Source: Dryococelus australis
Lineage: Eukaryota; Arthropoda; Insecta; Phasmatodea; Phasmatidae
NCBI GenBank assembly: GCA_029891345.1
Contig: CM056995.1
Span: 213,603,047 to 213,667,046 of the forward strand
Direction: 5' to 3'
Length of the DNA: 64,000 nucleotides
The position numbers and the translations under genes are program-made. Position 1 is the stretch's first letter. Each line of letters begins with the position of its first letter. The notes beneath the pieces are model-generated. The model was not told the DNA's origin. It saw nothing but the letters and a program-made list of their open reading frames with translations, and searched no databases. Shown one piece after another: positions 1-11,374 of this stretch.

Positions 1-392
1 ATTCAACAAATTTTGTTTAAAAATTGTAAATTTGGCGCAATAGCGTGGCTACAAGTAAAAGGGGTTTCTTGCGACGAAACAATGAGAAAAGCTACTCTCA
101 TTGAATTGCTTGAAAACATCGACCAAGAGAGAAAATATTCGCTGTTGACAGGGTATTCCAGCAACATGGTCATACTGCACCTAGATTACCCACTTATATG
201 TGCGGAAGACTGGGTGGATATTGAAGACAAGTCGAAGGAATTGAAGAAGAGTGCTGGACGAACGACTGCCTCATTGAGTTAGCAGTAGATGAATTCTTAA
301 TCAAACTGGACAGTGACAATGATGACACAGATGATGAAAGCGAAACAATTTCTCACCATGACAGCTGCAGTGAGCTAGAAATTTTTAGTTAA
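1..392 (+). pseudogene. C-terminal relic of a Tc1/IS630-type DDE transposase
   Basis: The reading frame enters from the left edge, so the 5' part is outside the window. The first ~85 codons resemble the insect DDE transposase stretch in which a short helical segment (AIAWLQVKGV) precedes the last catalytic motif. Near position 250-260 the frame shifts by one, and a second frame then runs to a stop at 390-392, ending in an acidic tail (LDSDNDDTDDESE). Acidic Asp/Glu/Ser tails after a tryptophan-containing helix (EDWVDIEDK) are usual in this insect family. The Asn-Pro-Ile-Glu core of the last catalytic block is not readable, so the copy is dead. A different DDE family is possible; the assignment is by remembered pattern only. 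Confidence 0.45.
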
Positions 393-1334
393 TGTGATAG
401 GGCATCTCTTGCTTAGCTCAGCCATTGAAAAAATTGAAATTAGATCAATTATATCTTACTGATACATGTACTCTACAGTGTCATAAGTTTGTTTTGCTTA
501 ATCACTTTTTAATTAGTGAGCTAGGAATAGTTTTACTTTTTCCTACGCTTCCTCGATAACAGTTAATAAACATTGTTAGCAATGCTATGTTGAGGCATAT
601 CCGTAATATGTGTTATCAGTTCGTAAAATTGCTATCCACTTTTATTTGTACTTATATTATTACATACATTATTGTTATTTTATTTTTACTTACACTATTA
701 CATAAATCCTTTTTTGCCAAAGCAACTGGAATCATGAATGTTACATGGTGTCATTTGACCATTTAATAGTTCTAATTCTGAATACTTGCAAATAAGTAAA
801 TTTAAGCTCAACATTTCAGTATATTCTCCCTTATTTTGACTTTTTGTTCCCCACACCATGATTTTGGTACCACTGGTTATTCTCATAGTCACTGTGTACC
901 GTAACATTATACGCACACATCTTGTCCAGTAATAATTGGTTACAACTGAATACTTGTAGGCGAGTAATCTTCATTAGTTATGCTTATTTGTCACACCATA
1001 ATCTTGGGTCGTTTATTGTTAAGTATTATTATCACATCCTAAACATATACTATCAAACTGTGATCAATTGCTAATTATTTTGGAGGTTGTTAAATGATTA
1101 TGTCACTGGAATTTTTAAATTTTGTGTTTTGGAGCGTAATGATTTCTTTATTTTTATTTATCGTCCTTTGTCTATTCAATCCATGGTGAGTAATTTTAAA
1201 GATTTCTAGTATAACACTTGTAAATTAGTGTTGTTAACATAACATGAATAGTTATTCATGTTATTAAATTATTTTCATTGGTTTGACTACTGGAAGCTGC
1301 TTCTGGAAAAAAAATATTAGTTCACAAATGTTAT
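393..1334. other. AT-rich spacer, no gene seen
   Basis: No recognisable coding sequence, RNA gene or repeat end was found. The only open frame of note, 698-916 on the minus strand, has no motif I recognise and lies in sequence with low codon structure. Confidence 0.5.
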
Positions 1335-1565
1335 CACAGCATGTCGAGGGCCACGGTTGAGGCAGTGCAAGGGCGTTCGCTTGCCACCACTGCGATCCGG
1401 GTTCGGTTCCTGGCTATGTAAACCGGGATTTTTGCATGTGACAATCGTGGTTGGTGGGTTATCTCGGAGGTCTCCCGTTTCCCTGAACATTGCGTTCAGG
1501 CGCTGCACCATGTCCGTCTCAATTCCCCCACACCACATTGGCCCTGAAGATCTCTTATGCTAAGA
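1335..1565 (+). mobile_element. tRNA-derived SINE, degenerate
   Basis: An A-box-like segment (1355-1370) is followed 40-45 bases later by GGTTCGGTTCC (1400-1410), which fits the polymerase III B box GGTTCRANNCC with one mismatch. About 45 bases downstream, at 1453-1472, lies GGTGGGTTATCTCGGAGGTC. This matches 16 of 20 bases with the same position of the SINE at 11375-11645, so the two share a central domain. The tail has no clear poly-A. It is an old copy, and transcription is not implied. Confidence 0.55.
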
Positions 1566-1692
1566 CTCGTCCAAACATATCAATCAATTAGTCATTGTGT
1601 GTCATAATACTTTTATAGTCAGTCAGTTCACATTACCAATTAGCTTGTACATATATTTAAGATAGAATTACAACGGTTTTTGTATTTGTGTA

Positions 1693-2112
1693 TTGAAATG
1701 TATGCATATTTGCTGTACTTCAGTGGTAGAAAAGGCAAACATTTACTTAACTGCGCCAGTAAGAAATAGAGACAAAATAAACAAATTACGTACAATTGCT
1801 ATTTTTGTACATTTATATAGAATAGATGGCAACAGGTTAACCAAACGGATCTTCAAATATCTTTGGAACAAGAAATCAACAACAACCTCGAATCAGGAAG
1901 TTACGAAAGATTTGGAAAGAAACAATATAAGTGAAGAAGAAGCAACAGAGAGAGAAATTTTTAAGAAAAAAGTGTTAAGAATGGAAGGATTGCAAGGCAG
2001 GAAGGAAAAGAAAACAGGCTCGAAATGGTCAGAGGACAAGAAAAAGATACATAGGGAGAAGATGAAGGACTACTGGAGGAAGAAGAAGGAACAGCAAAGG
2101 ACGAAGCATTGA
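1693..2112 (+). pseudogene. LINE ORF2 C-terminal tail (non-LTR retrotransposon)
   Basis: The frame from about 1770 to the stop reads as the basic C-terminal tail found after the reverse transcriptase of many insect LINEs. Visible features are a DGNRLTKRIFKYLWNKK segment, an acidic-basic helical stretch (DLERNNISEEEATEREIF), and a Lys/Trp-rich end (KTGSKWSEDKKKIHREKMKD). The reverse transcriptase itself (YADD-type box) is absent, so this is the usual 5'-truncated insertion. The stop is followed by a short 3' UTR ending in a GAA-rich stretch near 2140-2160. The first ~25 codons may not belong to the element. The clade (RTE-, Jockey- or R1-like) cannot be told from the tail alone. Confidence 0.6.
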
Positions 2113-3082
2113 AACTGGCTCGTGGTCCCTATAAGATCCTAACGGAAAAAGAAGAAGAAATTACATACAGTAAGATTGCTTGAAACTTTATAACTCAGGT
2201 TTTGGAAACTAAAGGATTTTAATTATATGTAGACTATTTTTAATTCCGCGTTTCGGGAATACTCTACTAACTCTGGCGAACAAATAAGTTAACTAACTTC
2301 GTAACGATATGTCTATAGATTGTATCATCAACCCATACAAACCATATTTTCACACAATTGTCTCGCTTACTGGTGATGAATCTTAATACGTAGTTTAAAT
2401 AAAATCATGCAATTACAGCGCAACTACTTTATGTTAAATTGCTTTTTGTTGGTAGCACTTGATACTAAATACAATGTTTTGCCAAACTGAGCAAAAATAT
2501 GACATTCATTTCTAGTACTGAACATGATATTAATGTTATCCTCACTCACCTTTGTAATAATTTCGTATTCATGCCAATACAATTTTAAAAACGTGTAGCT
2601 GAAAAAATCAATACATCCAAGCGTTGCGCGGGACTTAAACCTAGAACATCTAGTACCGTACGCTGGCGCGCAACGAAGTATGCTACAAAACAAAATGCCA
2701 GCGATAGACGCGTTGGTGTACCTTTCAAACTCTTCTGTTTGAAGAGGTCATTGGAATGTTTGCAGGATGCTTGGTACGTCATTCAACAGTATACTTTGCG
2801 GTTGAAGGGAGGGACGCGACAGGCCAAACCAACAAACACCGGGGGGGGGGGGGGGGACTAGGACTAGAGGGTCCAGCCCTCACAACGTTTGACGCCAACA
2901 GTACTTACTTGCGAAGAACCTGTTTCGCGAAGTCTGCGGTCCACGTTAGAGAAACACACATGGCTTGATAAGACTTGACGAGGAAATCGTTGTGCATAAA
3001 GCAACACCTTGGGCTGTTACTGACACTTGCATCACGAAGCAGGAACAATCATAAGTAGAACTCGCGCGTGTGTGTGTGTGTG

Positions 3083-3115
<33 letters not shown>

Positions 3116-3252
3116 TCCGACTATAAAATAGTTTTTAGTATTTTCAGGAGGCATTTGAAAAAATCCAACTACTAGGAGGGAATGCGCCACACACAGAGGT
3201 AGCGGAAAATATCAGCCCAGTACATGGCTAAATAATAGGTATTCGAGAACAC
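2113..3252. other. Intergenic, simple repeats only
   Basis: No gene seen. Contains a run of about 17 G at 2841-2857 and the palindromic dinucleotide block at 3067-3115. Open frames at 2424-2968 on both strands overlap each other and carry no motif. Confidence 0.5.
3067..3115. repeat. (GT)n-(TA)n-(CA)n palindromic microsatellite
   Basis: Alternating GT runs into alternating TA and then CA, giving a 49-base perfectly self-complementary block able to form a cruciform or Z-DNA. Confidence 0.9.
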
Positions 3253-3505
3253 GGTGAGTCAGGGCCGGATAAAATAAGTGCAGGGCCCGTAGCATATGAC
3301 GAAGATTAAAGATCATGTAAATTTAAAAACACTTAAAATTTTAAAACATGTATTAACTTGTATGAAACATGAATTCAATTGTTATCGTTTGGCTTATGTA
3401 TAAAATACTGTATATTTATTCACAATGTCAAGCATTTTAGTAGTAGCATTTTTATTTTTACACAGTTGTCAGCTTCAAATTTCAACATTAAAAAAAAGTT
3501 GTGAT

Positions 3506-6189
3506 TTAAAATTTACCTGTACGAGCTTTAGCATGAGAAAATTCGTTTATGATGTCTGAAACGTTTATTTGACTTGCAATAGTTCATGTTCAATACTCAT
3601 TAGAGTGAGATTGTTAGTCTGTTTTGACTCATGGTGGTTCCGAGTTCATTTTTAATCCGTTTTAGTTTCGAAAATGAGCGTTCTCCAGAGCAGTTAGTCA
3701 CCATGAGTGACAAATAGATACACAAGGCAACTTCTACATTCGTAAAACAACACTCCAAAGAATTTTCCGTTATAAAACGATACAGCTCAGTTTTTAATAG
3801 TTCAATAAAATGCAGCAGTTTTTCACCAATACTCTCTTCAGGATCGGCCGGATAAGATTTGACAAGATTGGATGATTTCCTCGAAACCTCTTCCGGCGTT
3901 GACTGTAACCGATGAAGGAAACCAAATAAACCATTCATCTTCTGGTAAGTTTCATGACGTTTTGACAGGGCAGCAAGCAAGTTATCACTAATGACAAAAA
4001 ATGTTCGAGCTTTAAATTGTTGAGAGGGAGTTTGGGATTCAACAATTGGATGAATACAACGGAACCACTAAAATTATCATATGCTCGGTTTCGTTTATGT
4101 TCTCTTCGAATATGACATTTATATTCTTCACATCCAGTTAAGAGTTTTGCCCTTTTATTCGATGTCTGAGAAGGTAGAACGCAGAGCTGGAACATATCCT
4201 TGCAACGATTCATAGAGTGCACAAGCTGTGTTCAAATCTTGACCAGAAGATAGCAGAGAAACACTTGTCATCTGAAAACGCTGTAATATTTGATCCCATA
4301 ATGTGATCATTATTCCTGTTTCGATATTCATCATTGTTGAAAGTGGTCCGAAAACCAGCTGTCGACATTCTGCCTTCTGATCACTGTTATGTGAAATGTC
4401 GCTCAAGACTGTTTTAGCATAGGAAAGCTCTGCAAAAGAGCTTTTGTTGCATCTGCACGAGTTGGCACCATCATCAGATAATGCAGAAGAAAGTAAATTC
4501 AAGCGATAAGAAGAGGCAGAAAAAAATGTGTACAGGCTTTCTACAGTCAAAGAAAATTACTGCTTCTTGGCAAAATTCCCAATCAAATTTACTGAATGTG
4601 CAAAGCATGGAATGTATTCTGCAAACTCGTTCAGCTCTTTTATTCACGCTTGTAATCCACTATACTTTCCACTCATGTTACTGGCATTATCATAACTCTG
4701 ACCACGACAATCTTCACTAGTGATGTTTTCCCTTAAAAAGTCCATTAAACTTTTGATGAGCTGTTCAGCACTATGGCCCTCCATATCCAAAAACTTCATA
4801 AATCTTTCAACTGGCCCAGATGGCAAAACATAGTGTATGGTTAATGTCAGCTGATCTACATGGGATAGATCTGGAGTAGAGTCCAGAGAAATGGAATAAT
4901 ACTTGTATGTTTTCATTTCATTTATTATATAATCCAATATGCTGGATCCACTCAAACTGATAAATTCCTCGCATGTTGTTTTTGAAAGGTATAAACTATG
5001 CCCCCCCCCCCCCTTCCTTTGTTTGCATGAGTATTTCTATGTTCTGCAAGAAAAGGGTCAAACTTGGCAGGTAGTTCTAATAATCCTAAGTAATTTCCAA
5101 TATGGGAAGAACAAATGGTTTCATCACTACCTCGAAATGAAAGGCCTCTTTCTGCAAAAAAAAAAAAAAAAAAAAAACATTATAGCATCAATTATTCGCT
5201 CCAGAAGTGTGCGCCAGTACTTTTGTTCCATGTCAATTTGTTTTATAAGTTGGGAATCAACATTTTCACCTTTGTTTTTGAGCACTGACATCAAAACTAT
5301 AGATTGCCTATGCGATGAACTTTCTTCCGTGACGTCGTAAAAGATTGCTGGCATGTTTCCAATCATTAACTCTTCTTCTGTAAATTTTGATGGACATCCT
5401 GAATTCATAAGTTTACATGGGAAACAAAAAAAAAGGCTTCCTTTGCTTTCTGAATAGCATAACCAATTTCTTGCATATTGTTGATTCGTAGGTTTATGAA
5501 GCAATGTAAAATAAGATTTCTGACAATGGTGGGGTTTCTTTTCATTGTCGTACAGTTTCGTTGAGGCATAAAAATCACTATTAGCATGTAGACAGTCGTC
5601 ACTGTCTTTGGTCAGCTAGTAATCACGATCATTTAGATTGTTTGGCCATTTACCTTAGACTACATGTTCATTTCAGTCGATATTGTCTTTTGCCTCACTA
5701 GTCGTTATTTCACATTCATTAAATGAATTCCGGTTGCTGTCTCTTGCATTTTGTGATACTGGCTGCGGCTTCATATTCATTAGATGCAGGTTGTTGTATA
5801 TTGCTTTCTGCAATACTGGTTGTGGCTTCACATTCACTGAATTTCTATTGCTGTCTCTTGCCTTTATCGACACTGACCGTAATTTCACATCCACTAAATT
5901 CTGGTTGTTGTATCTTCCCTTTTGCCACACTAGTCGTAGGGGTCGTAGATGTTTCAATATTTTCTTCAATTCCTATCATTTCTGTTGTATAACTAGTCGT
6001 AAATGTTTCAATATTTTCAGCTTCAGTCTTTTTAGCATTGTAATTGTCCCCCGGAACATAAAAATATTAAGTGATTTTACGAGTTTTTAACATCACAACT
6101 TGATCTCTTCTTTCTTTTTCTTCCTTCGCTTTCCGTTTTGCACTTCCAGAAGGATAATGCCATCCAGTGTCTCTGCTTCTTTGACTCAT
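3506..6189 (-). pseudogene. hAT transposase, ZMYM1-like, multiply frameshifted
   Basis: Reading from 6189 downward: the start gives a short N-terminus with the PSGSAKRKAKEEKE basic motif typical of the family; then a tandem-repeat region (5690-5945); a TTF-type zinc-finger segment (RNWLCYSESKGSLFFCFPCK, 5400-5470); and the DUF4371/RNase-H core with two catalytic aspartates visible in ISLDSTPD and CRGQSYDNASNMSGK (4650-4955). A helical insertion domain (4155-4550) follows, and last the hAT C-terminal dimerisation block with NCSGERSFSKLKRIKN (3600-3720), ending in a KAR-rich tail with a stop at 3506. The order and ~700-800 residue span fit the family. At least five frame changes, plus homopolymer runs at 4999-5011 (C) and 5156-5177 (A), break it, so it makes no active enzyme. 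Confidence 0.85.
5690..5945 (-). repeat. In-frame 57-60-bp tandem repeat in hAT N-terminus
   Basis: About four units start near 5711, 5772, 5829 and 5886. Each encodes roughly 19-20 residues of the pattern V-K-P-Q-P-V-x-x-x-A-R-D-S-N-R-N-S. Repeat length stays near a multiple of three although the rest of the gene has decayed, so it probably arose while the protein was still coding. Confidence 0.75.
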
Positions 6190-6478
6190 TTCTGTCGCCT
6201 GGCCTCCTCACAATGGGAAACATTTCTTAGTAACGTGCTCGTGACAACATGAAACTATAAAACTACACAAAAAAACTTCACAGGAAAATGTTTGAGGTAG
6301 AAATAAAAATTCAAAATTACATCAATATTTTAAATAAATAACTCTGACTGATTCAACAAAGACAAGCACCAAGACTGAACCATTATAGAATTACGAGAAC
6401 GACATGAGAATTATGCACTTATTAATATGCCAAATCTCAATTCTAGTTTCTAGAACACTACATATAATTGATTTACAT

Positions 6479-6482
<4 letters not shown>

Positions 6483-6541
<59 letters not shown>
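6483..6541. repeat. 59-base A run
   Basis: Uninterrupted A run inside the hAT leader. It could be the tail of a fully decayed retroposon on the plus strand or a length-uncertain assembly region; nothing 5' of it is recognisable as a retroposon body. Confidence 0.85.
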
Positions 6542-6543
<2 letters not shown>

Positions 6544-6834
6544 TCAGATAGTAAATTATTAAAAGCCACTTCATGATTGTAAAGTAAAATGACAAGCCAC
6601 GTTTTATGGTCTTACGTGATACATGCATAGCTTAACAATTTTTTTTTTCAATTCTATATTGTTGGTCTGCTGTTGATATAACCATCTTTGCAATCGTTCG
6701 TTTGTAAGAATTAGTAATTTTCTCCAATGATTACTACTACGAAAATAGTGAAGGTAGCAAAGCTTAGCATTGCACCATGATTTAAGAAGTTATTATTTAT
6801 GGTTTGTCAAGTTTTGAAAGGAAATAGAGAGTTT

Positions 6835-6876
6835 CGGGGTTTTCAAAAGTGCTAATTTTACCGTGAATAGCCGATA
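6835..6876. mobile_element. Family A MITE, one-end remnant
   Basis: Matches only the right-hand terminal repeat of family A: TTTTCAAAAGTGC, ACCGTGAATAGCC, then GATA where other copies have TATA. The left end is missing. Confidence 0.6.
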
Positions 6877-7148
6877 CGTTGGTTTACATGGCTATTTCAA
6901 ACCATTTTATGGTTACCAGCAATGCAATAAATAGACACTAAAATACTGTCTGTTTACGTTACATTTCTCTTTCCCTAACAATTTCCATTAAAACTGAAAC
7001 ATTTTCTGTCAAACATTTATCATATATAATGCAAACAGTCGACATTTTTAACACAAACATGAACGCGTGTTAACGGAAAGCCTGTAGTTAGTTTCTCCAG
7101 AATATAACTGGAGATTGTGAGCATTCATTTTCTAAACGTAAAGCAGTA

Positions 7149-7549
7149 CTCACAATACAGCGACGCGACGCCAGTGTTTTAAAACGGCTATTTACAATTA
7201 CAATCGAGCGACATAGTGTCAGTTGACAATGTAGACTGTGCTGCTTTCTGGTGTAACGTCAACGGAAAGAACTCATTTATATCCTATACAAACGACGCAC
7301 AAAAAACACACGTCTATTTGTTTGTCTGAAAATAGTTAATTTTATTTTTAATTAAATCAACAAAAGCTAATGCCCATGTACAATTGACTGTTTTCAATAA
7401 TTAAATACTTAGTAAAATTTGCAATACAATTTATTGATTGCAATTATTCACTCAAATTACCGTACTTAGCTAAATTAAAATACGGCGACAACGCTCCCAT
7501 TGGTTCAAGCTCAACGCGCCGCGTCGCGTCGCCGCCGCTGTATTGTGAA
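7149..7549. mobile_element. 401-bp MITE with GC-rich ends and TA target site
   Basis: Left end CTCACAATACAGCG and right end (complement) TTCACAATACAGCG match in 13 of 14 bases. Both continue into a (GCGACGCGACG)-rich stretch, while the middle is AT-rich. A TA dinucleotide flanks each side (7147-7148 and 7550-7551), as for Tc1/mariner-type insertions. No coding capacity. It is nested in the hAT element. Confidence 0.65.
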
Positions 7550-8157
7550 TACAGCTCTTAGTGTTTTCAAAACGATTTTACATCGCCATGTGAACATAGT
7601 AATTATTATACGGGCTATATTTTTTATGTTAAAGTACTTGTACTTATTGTGTTATTAGAAAACAAAAAGAGTAATTGCACCACATTTGCGAGTTACAACG
7701 TGGGCATCCACTCAATCACAGCCTCAGTTAAGCACTGACGCACACGCACGACCTACACAAGGACAAATAAAAAAGATCTGGTGGGGCTCGCTCAGGGCAT
7801 GGAGCTTGGAATGAAAAACAAGCGTTAAGAACGTAATAGCATAGAGGAAGTTAGCCGAGCCAGACTTAGGTATTTAAATTCCTTGTCAGCTTTCTAACAT
7901 TCGAAACTGTAGTACAGTATACGCACAATATTACATCCTACGATAAGATAATTTAAACTATATCTATAGGCCTGAGACGTCATACATCACACCCAATTTC
8001 GCTTGACAATATTCAGCCAGCAGACGAAAATCCAGCTATTAATTACACAACAGTCCCCCCCCCCCTCCCTAAAGTGCAAGACCGGGAGCCCCCTAAAGCG
8101 CGGAGCCAGTAGCAAATGCTACTTTTGTTACTGTATTAATCCGGCTATGGGTGAGAG

Positions 8158-9405
8158 AGTGGAACAAGGCAGCCTAGCATACAGCTTACCCATAACAGGT
8201 TTTCCCAATAACATGCATCAGCAACAGGTATCAACTAGGAACAGGAACAGGTAAGGGCTGTTAATGAAAAATACTGGTTTAGCTCATCTCTACGAGGAAA
8301 TGCGCCACTCCGTCATCTCCCCTTCCCACTCAGCGGCGAACCACAAGTGATGACCAAGGGGAAGCGAATGAACCATTGTGGAATAGCAGCACGGCTTGGC
8401 ATGGCGCGATCCAGCTCAGCCCAGCCCAGCCGGCCGACCGAACTCGCTGTGGTATACTTCTGTGGAGCGATTTTGGGATATTTCCCCACCCGATGGAACA
8501 CTGGTGTCCGATATCAAATTGCTTGTCTCACAGTCCGCTGCAATGCTGCGTATACTTGTAAACACCCGTCGTTTACACCATACACACATATGTTACTGTT
8601 GTTGCAATAATCGAGTAATAATAATGATACCATTTGAAAAAAGATATGTGTATTACCTATTTATTTGGTAAATATATTTTGTCAAATGGTATATAATGAC
8701 GATATTCATCTAAACCCACCTACACTTAGCAAGTTGACCTATCGGTGACTTGATCTGACCTAACATAACTTAACATAACCGAATTCCTATTTAAATATAA
8801 TTTCAGATTCCAAAAGATCCTGGAGGAATAGAACGTACAGAATTAATGTGCGTAATCGAAAACCTACCTCTATGAAACTTTCTTATGCCACTATTGAGAT
8901 GCGCAATGTTGTCACCTATTAGTCTGCAAATATATATGAAACAAATAAAGCTCTGATATCAGCTAAATTTAAATTTGATATTGGGCTTTCTCAAATTGCA
9001 ACGTTAGCTGGGACAAAATTTCTGGAAGTAGCTATAGTTAATACACGATAACTAAACACTGTGCAAGTTGAGAGAGCCCGACGAGATGTGGCTGTCTCAG
9101 GCCTTCGACCACCTCTTTTATACCCTACCTCATGGACATGAAGAGGAGGTGGGGGAACATGTGTGCATGCTTCTCTGAAGAATGTGGCCTTGAGCCAAGC
9201 GAGTGGATGATGCAATCGCCACTCGCTTGGCTCAAGATTAGTTTTCTTTGTAGCTGCATTGCAGACTGTCATGTCATTCCTATCTCAAGTCAAGTGCAAG
9301 TGGTTGGAATAGCCACCCGCACCTGGCTCCTTGACATTTTCGAGTGGGAGTTGTCCTGTTTCACTTCAGCTGTTGCGCTTAGCACCAATCGATATACATA
9401 TATAT
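8158..9405. other. Spacer with one short perfect hairpin
   Basis: No gene recognised. Overlapping open frames at 8003-8671 in several frames share a locally GC-rich stretch and are not supported as coding. The only structure is the hairpin at 9189-9236. Confidence 0.5.
9189..9236. repeat. Perfect 18-bp-arm hairpin, 12-base loop
   Basis: CTTGAGCCAAGCGAGTGG at 9189-9206 is exactly complementary to 9219-9236. It is an isolated stem-loop with no repeat family seen around it. Confidence 0.85.
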
Positions 9406-9960
9406 TCTTACTACTATATAAATGCGAAAGTGTGTTTGTTTGTTTGTCCTTCTTTCACGTCAAAATGGAGCAACGGATCGACGTGATTTTCTGTACAGAC
9501 AGTTGGTGGTCCGAAGAGTGACATAGGCTACTTTTTATCCCGGGAAAATATCTCAAACTGTTCCAAAAAATGATGATTAGGGATGTACATATGTACTGTA
9601 CTTTCTTAGGATTATTTCATAAAAAAGCATTCTCTAAAAAAAAATTCCGTCATCTTTTCTTTTTTGTCTATGGGCTGTCTTACATTCCTTCACAAGAGCC
9701 GCAGTAGCGTAGTGGGTAGAGAACCCTATAGTAGGGGCCACAATAGCTCAGTGGGTACAGAACCCCATAGTGGGTACAGAACCCTACAGTGGGTAGACAA
9801 CCAAATAGTAAGGCCGCAGTAGTTCAGTGGGTAGAGAACACAATAGTGGGGCAGCAGTAGCTCAGTGGGTAGAGAATCAAATAGTGGAGCCGCAGTAGCT
9901 CAGTTGGTAGAGAACTCAATAGTGGGGCCGTAGTAGGTCAGGGGCTAGAGAACACAATTT
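9406..9960 (+). mobile_element. Helitron-like non-autonomous element, 5' part
   Basis: Begins TCTTACTACTATATAAATGC, a TC start followed by the TATAAA-GCGAAAG-TTTGTTTG leader seen at the 5' ends of many insect non-autonomous Helitrons. About 290 bases later it runs into a 38-bp tandem array. A second element with the same plan, on the minus strand at 34328-34795, retains a CTAG-T 3' end, and this is the main reason for the Helitron call. No CTRR terminus was found here downstream of the array. Confidence 0.45.
9698..9958 (+). repeat. Seven 38-bp tandem units resembling tRNA A boxes
   Basis: Units start at 9698, 9737, 9775, 9813, 9851, 9889 and 9927 and follow GCCGCAGTAGCTCAGT then GGGTAGAGAAC. 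The TAGCTCAGTNGGTAGAG portion fits the internal A box / D-arm of a tRNA gene almost perfectly; the units lack a T-arm half. The third unit differs in its first 10 bases. Confidence 0.85.
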
Positions 9961-10428
9961 TATTACATTTGTATTGGCTTGAAATTGTTTCTGTGTAAAG
10001 TTTAAAATCAAGTAAGATTTGGCGAATGAAACAGACGCGAAGAAACGATGCAAGCAGTGATATTGCCCAGAAACCTTAGCAGCATTGTTTAGAACTTATT
10101 CTCGTTATTTGCTGGCCTTCGCCATATTCTGGAGAACAATACCAACGGTAATGTTTTATTTTGAAATTCTACATAGATCTACAATTAAATACTGTTAACA
10201 CACACGTTCTCCTCTATAGCTTACTATCCCAAAACTCACGATAGACTTATACAAGTTCGGCTCAAGATGCTTTTATTTTAATTGTCGTTTTCATTGAATC
10301 GCAGATACATATATGCTAGCCTTGGTCACGAAGCTCGTTTACCTGGAACTGCGATAAGGGTGACGATGCCTTGCACGACCAGTATGCCATCGCCACTACG
10401 CGCGGAGCTCTGAACTTGCATGCATGAA
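9959..10428. other. Spacer
   Basis: No gene, terminal repeat or RNA recognised. Confidence 0.5.
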
Positions 10429-10581
10429 AATCAGCCTTTGAAAAATCACCCTAGCCGTTAGCTGCATGCCTAGCTAGTAACAAAAGTTGCAGGAGAGAGT
10501 ACTGTACCGGCTCCCACCACTTTTTTTTTTTACTAGCTATGCATGCAACTAACAGCGAGGATGTTTTTTCAAAGGTTGATT
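10429..10581. mobile_element. Foldback element, 52-bp arms (family B)
   Basis: 10429-10480 and 10530-10581 are inverted copies agreeing in roughly 44 of 52 positions, separated by 49 bases that end in a T run. Ten bases beyond the right arm is GTTCCAGTCG (10592), followed by ATGGACTATA. The same two blocks occur joined at 20132-20177 on the other strand, and the second alone at 22801-22824, so they belong to one dispersed repeat. Confidence 0.65.
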
Positions 10582-10617
10582 ATCATAAGTCTGTTCCAGT
10601 CGTGAATGGACTATATG

Positions 10618-11309
10618 GGATTTCAAGGTCAAGAAGCGAGGGAGCGATACGGGCGACACTTAACACGCAAGCCTAGCGCTTCATCGCTCCTACGCGCAAG
10701 GCGTGCATTGTTTCCGTCTTAACACTGCACTGTGCAAATAATATCTGTAACAGTGGAACTTTATTACACGCGATGAAAGCACACAGATCAAACAACCGGT
10801 GTAATCGTACTTTTCATTTACCGCTTAAATAAATTGCATAGGCAAACTTTAAAAATGCGATATTTGACCACTTTCGCGAGTTTTTGTTCTCCATTAATAC
10901 ACTTAGTATGATAAAAGTAAAAGGATAGGGACATACACGATAGTATTTTATCCTTTCAGGCAAATCTTCGTATTCCCAGAAATTTTATTTACCGAGATAC
11001 GCGTTTACGCGCAAACAATTTCACAGAAAATGTTTCAATAAGGACCCTTAATGGTGTTAAGTTCGTACCAAAGTTCATAGTTGCTGTAGCAGCATTGTGG
11101 GTTTATATCAAGAGGCGAAAACGTCTTAGAACAATCTATACGGGAAACGTCAATATTGTGAAATCGTCTCACAGATTCCACTAACAAAACCAGCGCGAAA
11201 ACGTTGTTTGACAACTTCCGCCACCAGAGTGTACGTCATTCTACTTCCGTTTACGTTTCTGTGTGAATGCTAGCAACGACCGAACACTAGCAAATTAAAA
11301 GATAATGTT
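10618..11309. other. Spacer
   Basis: No coding or RNA feature supported. Confidence 0.5.
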
Positions 11310-11374
11310 AGGCTTTAAAAAGAAAAAATTACCTCTGCTCCGATTAGTTTTAAGCGACCATTGGTTTGCATAAT

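Larger units (their letters stand above)
3261..8149 (-). mobile_element. hAT transposon, ~4.9 kb, decayed (ZMYM1-like clade)
   Basis: Low-coordinate end: (C)AGGGCCGGAT at 3260-3270. High-coordinate end: ATCCGG then CTATG at 8139-8149, the degraded complement (CATAGCCGGAT) of the same terminus. Flanks are GGTGAGTC (3253-3260) and GGTGAGAG (8150-8157), a 6-of-8 match consistent with the 8-bp target duplication of hAT elements. The transposase lies inside on the minus strand, with about 2 kb of 5' leader or intron before its start (6190-8149). That leader has since received a MITE (7149-7549), a family A remnant (6835-6876) and a 59-base A run. CAGGGCCGG-type ends are usual for the hAT group with ZMYM1-like transposases. 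Confidence 0.7.

Noticed and set aside
1357..1563. Frames inside the 1.3-kb SINE as small proteins
   Set aside because: They span the polymerase III boxes and SINE core on both strands.
8003..8671. Cluster of overlapping plus-strand frames in three phases
   Set aside because: Three phases open over the same GC-rich patch with no recognisable protein; more likely composition of an old repeat.
8735..8795. Degenerate CCTAA-type telomere repeats (CCTAACATAACTTAACATAACC)
   Set aside because: Only a few irregular words; no tandem TTAGG/CCTAA run.
9698..9958. CRISPR-like array
   Set aside because: The units are contiguous with no unique spacers, and the DNA is eukaryotic.
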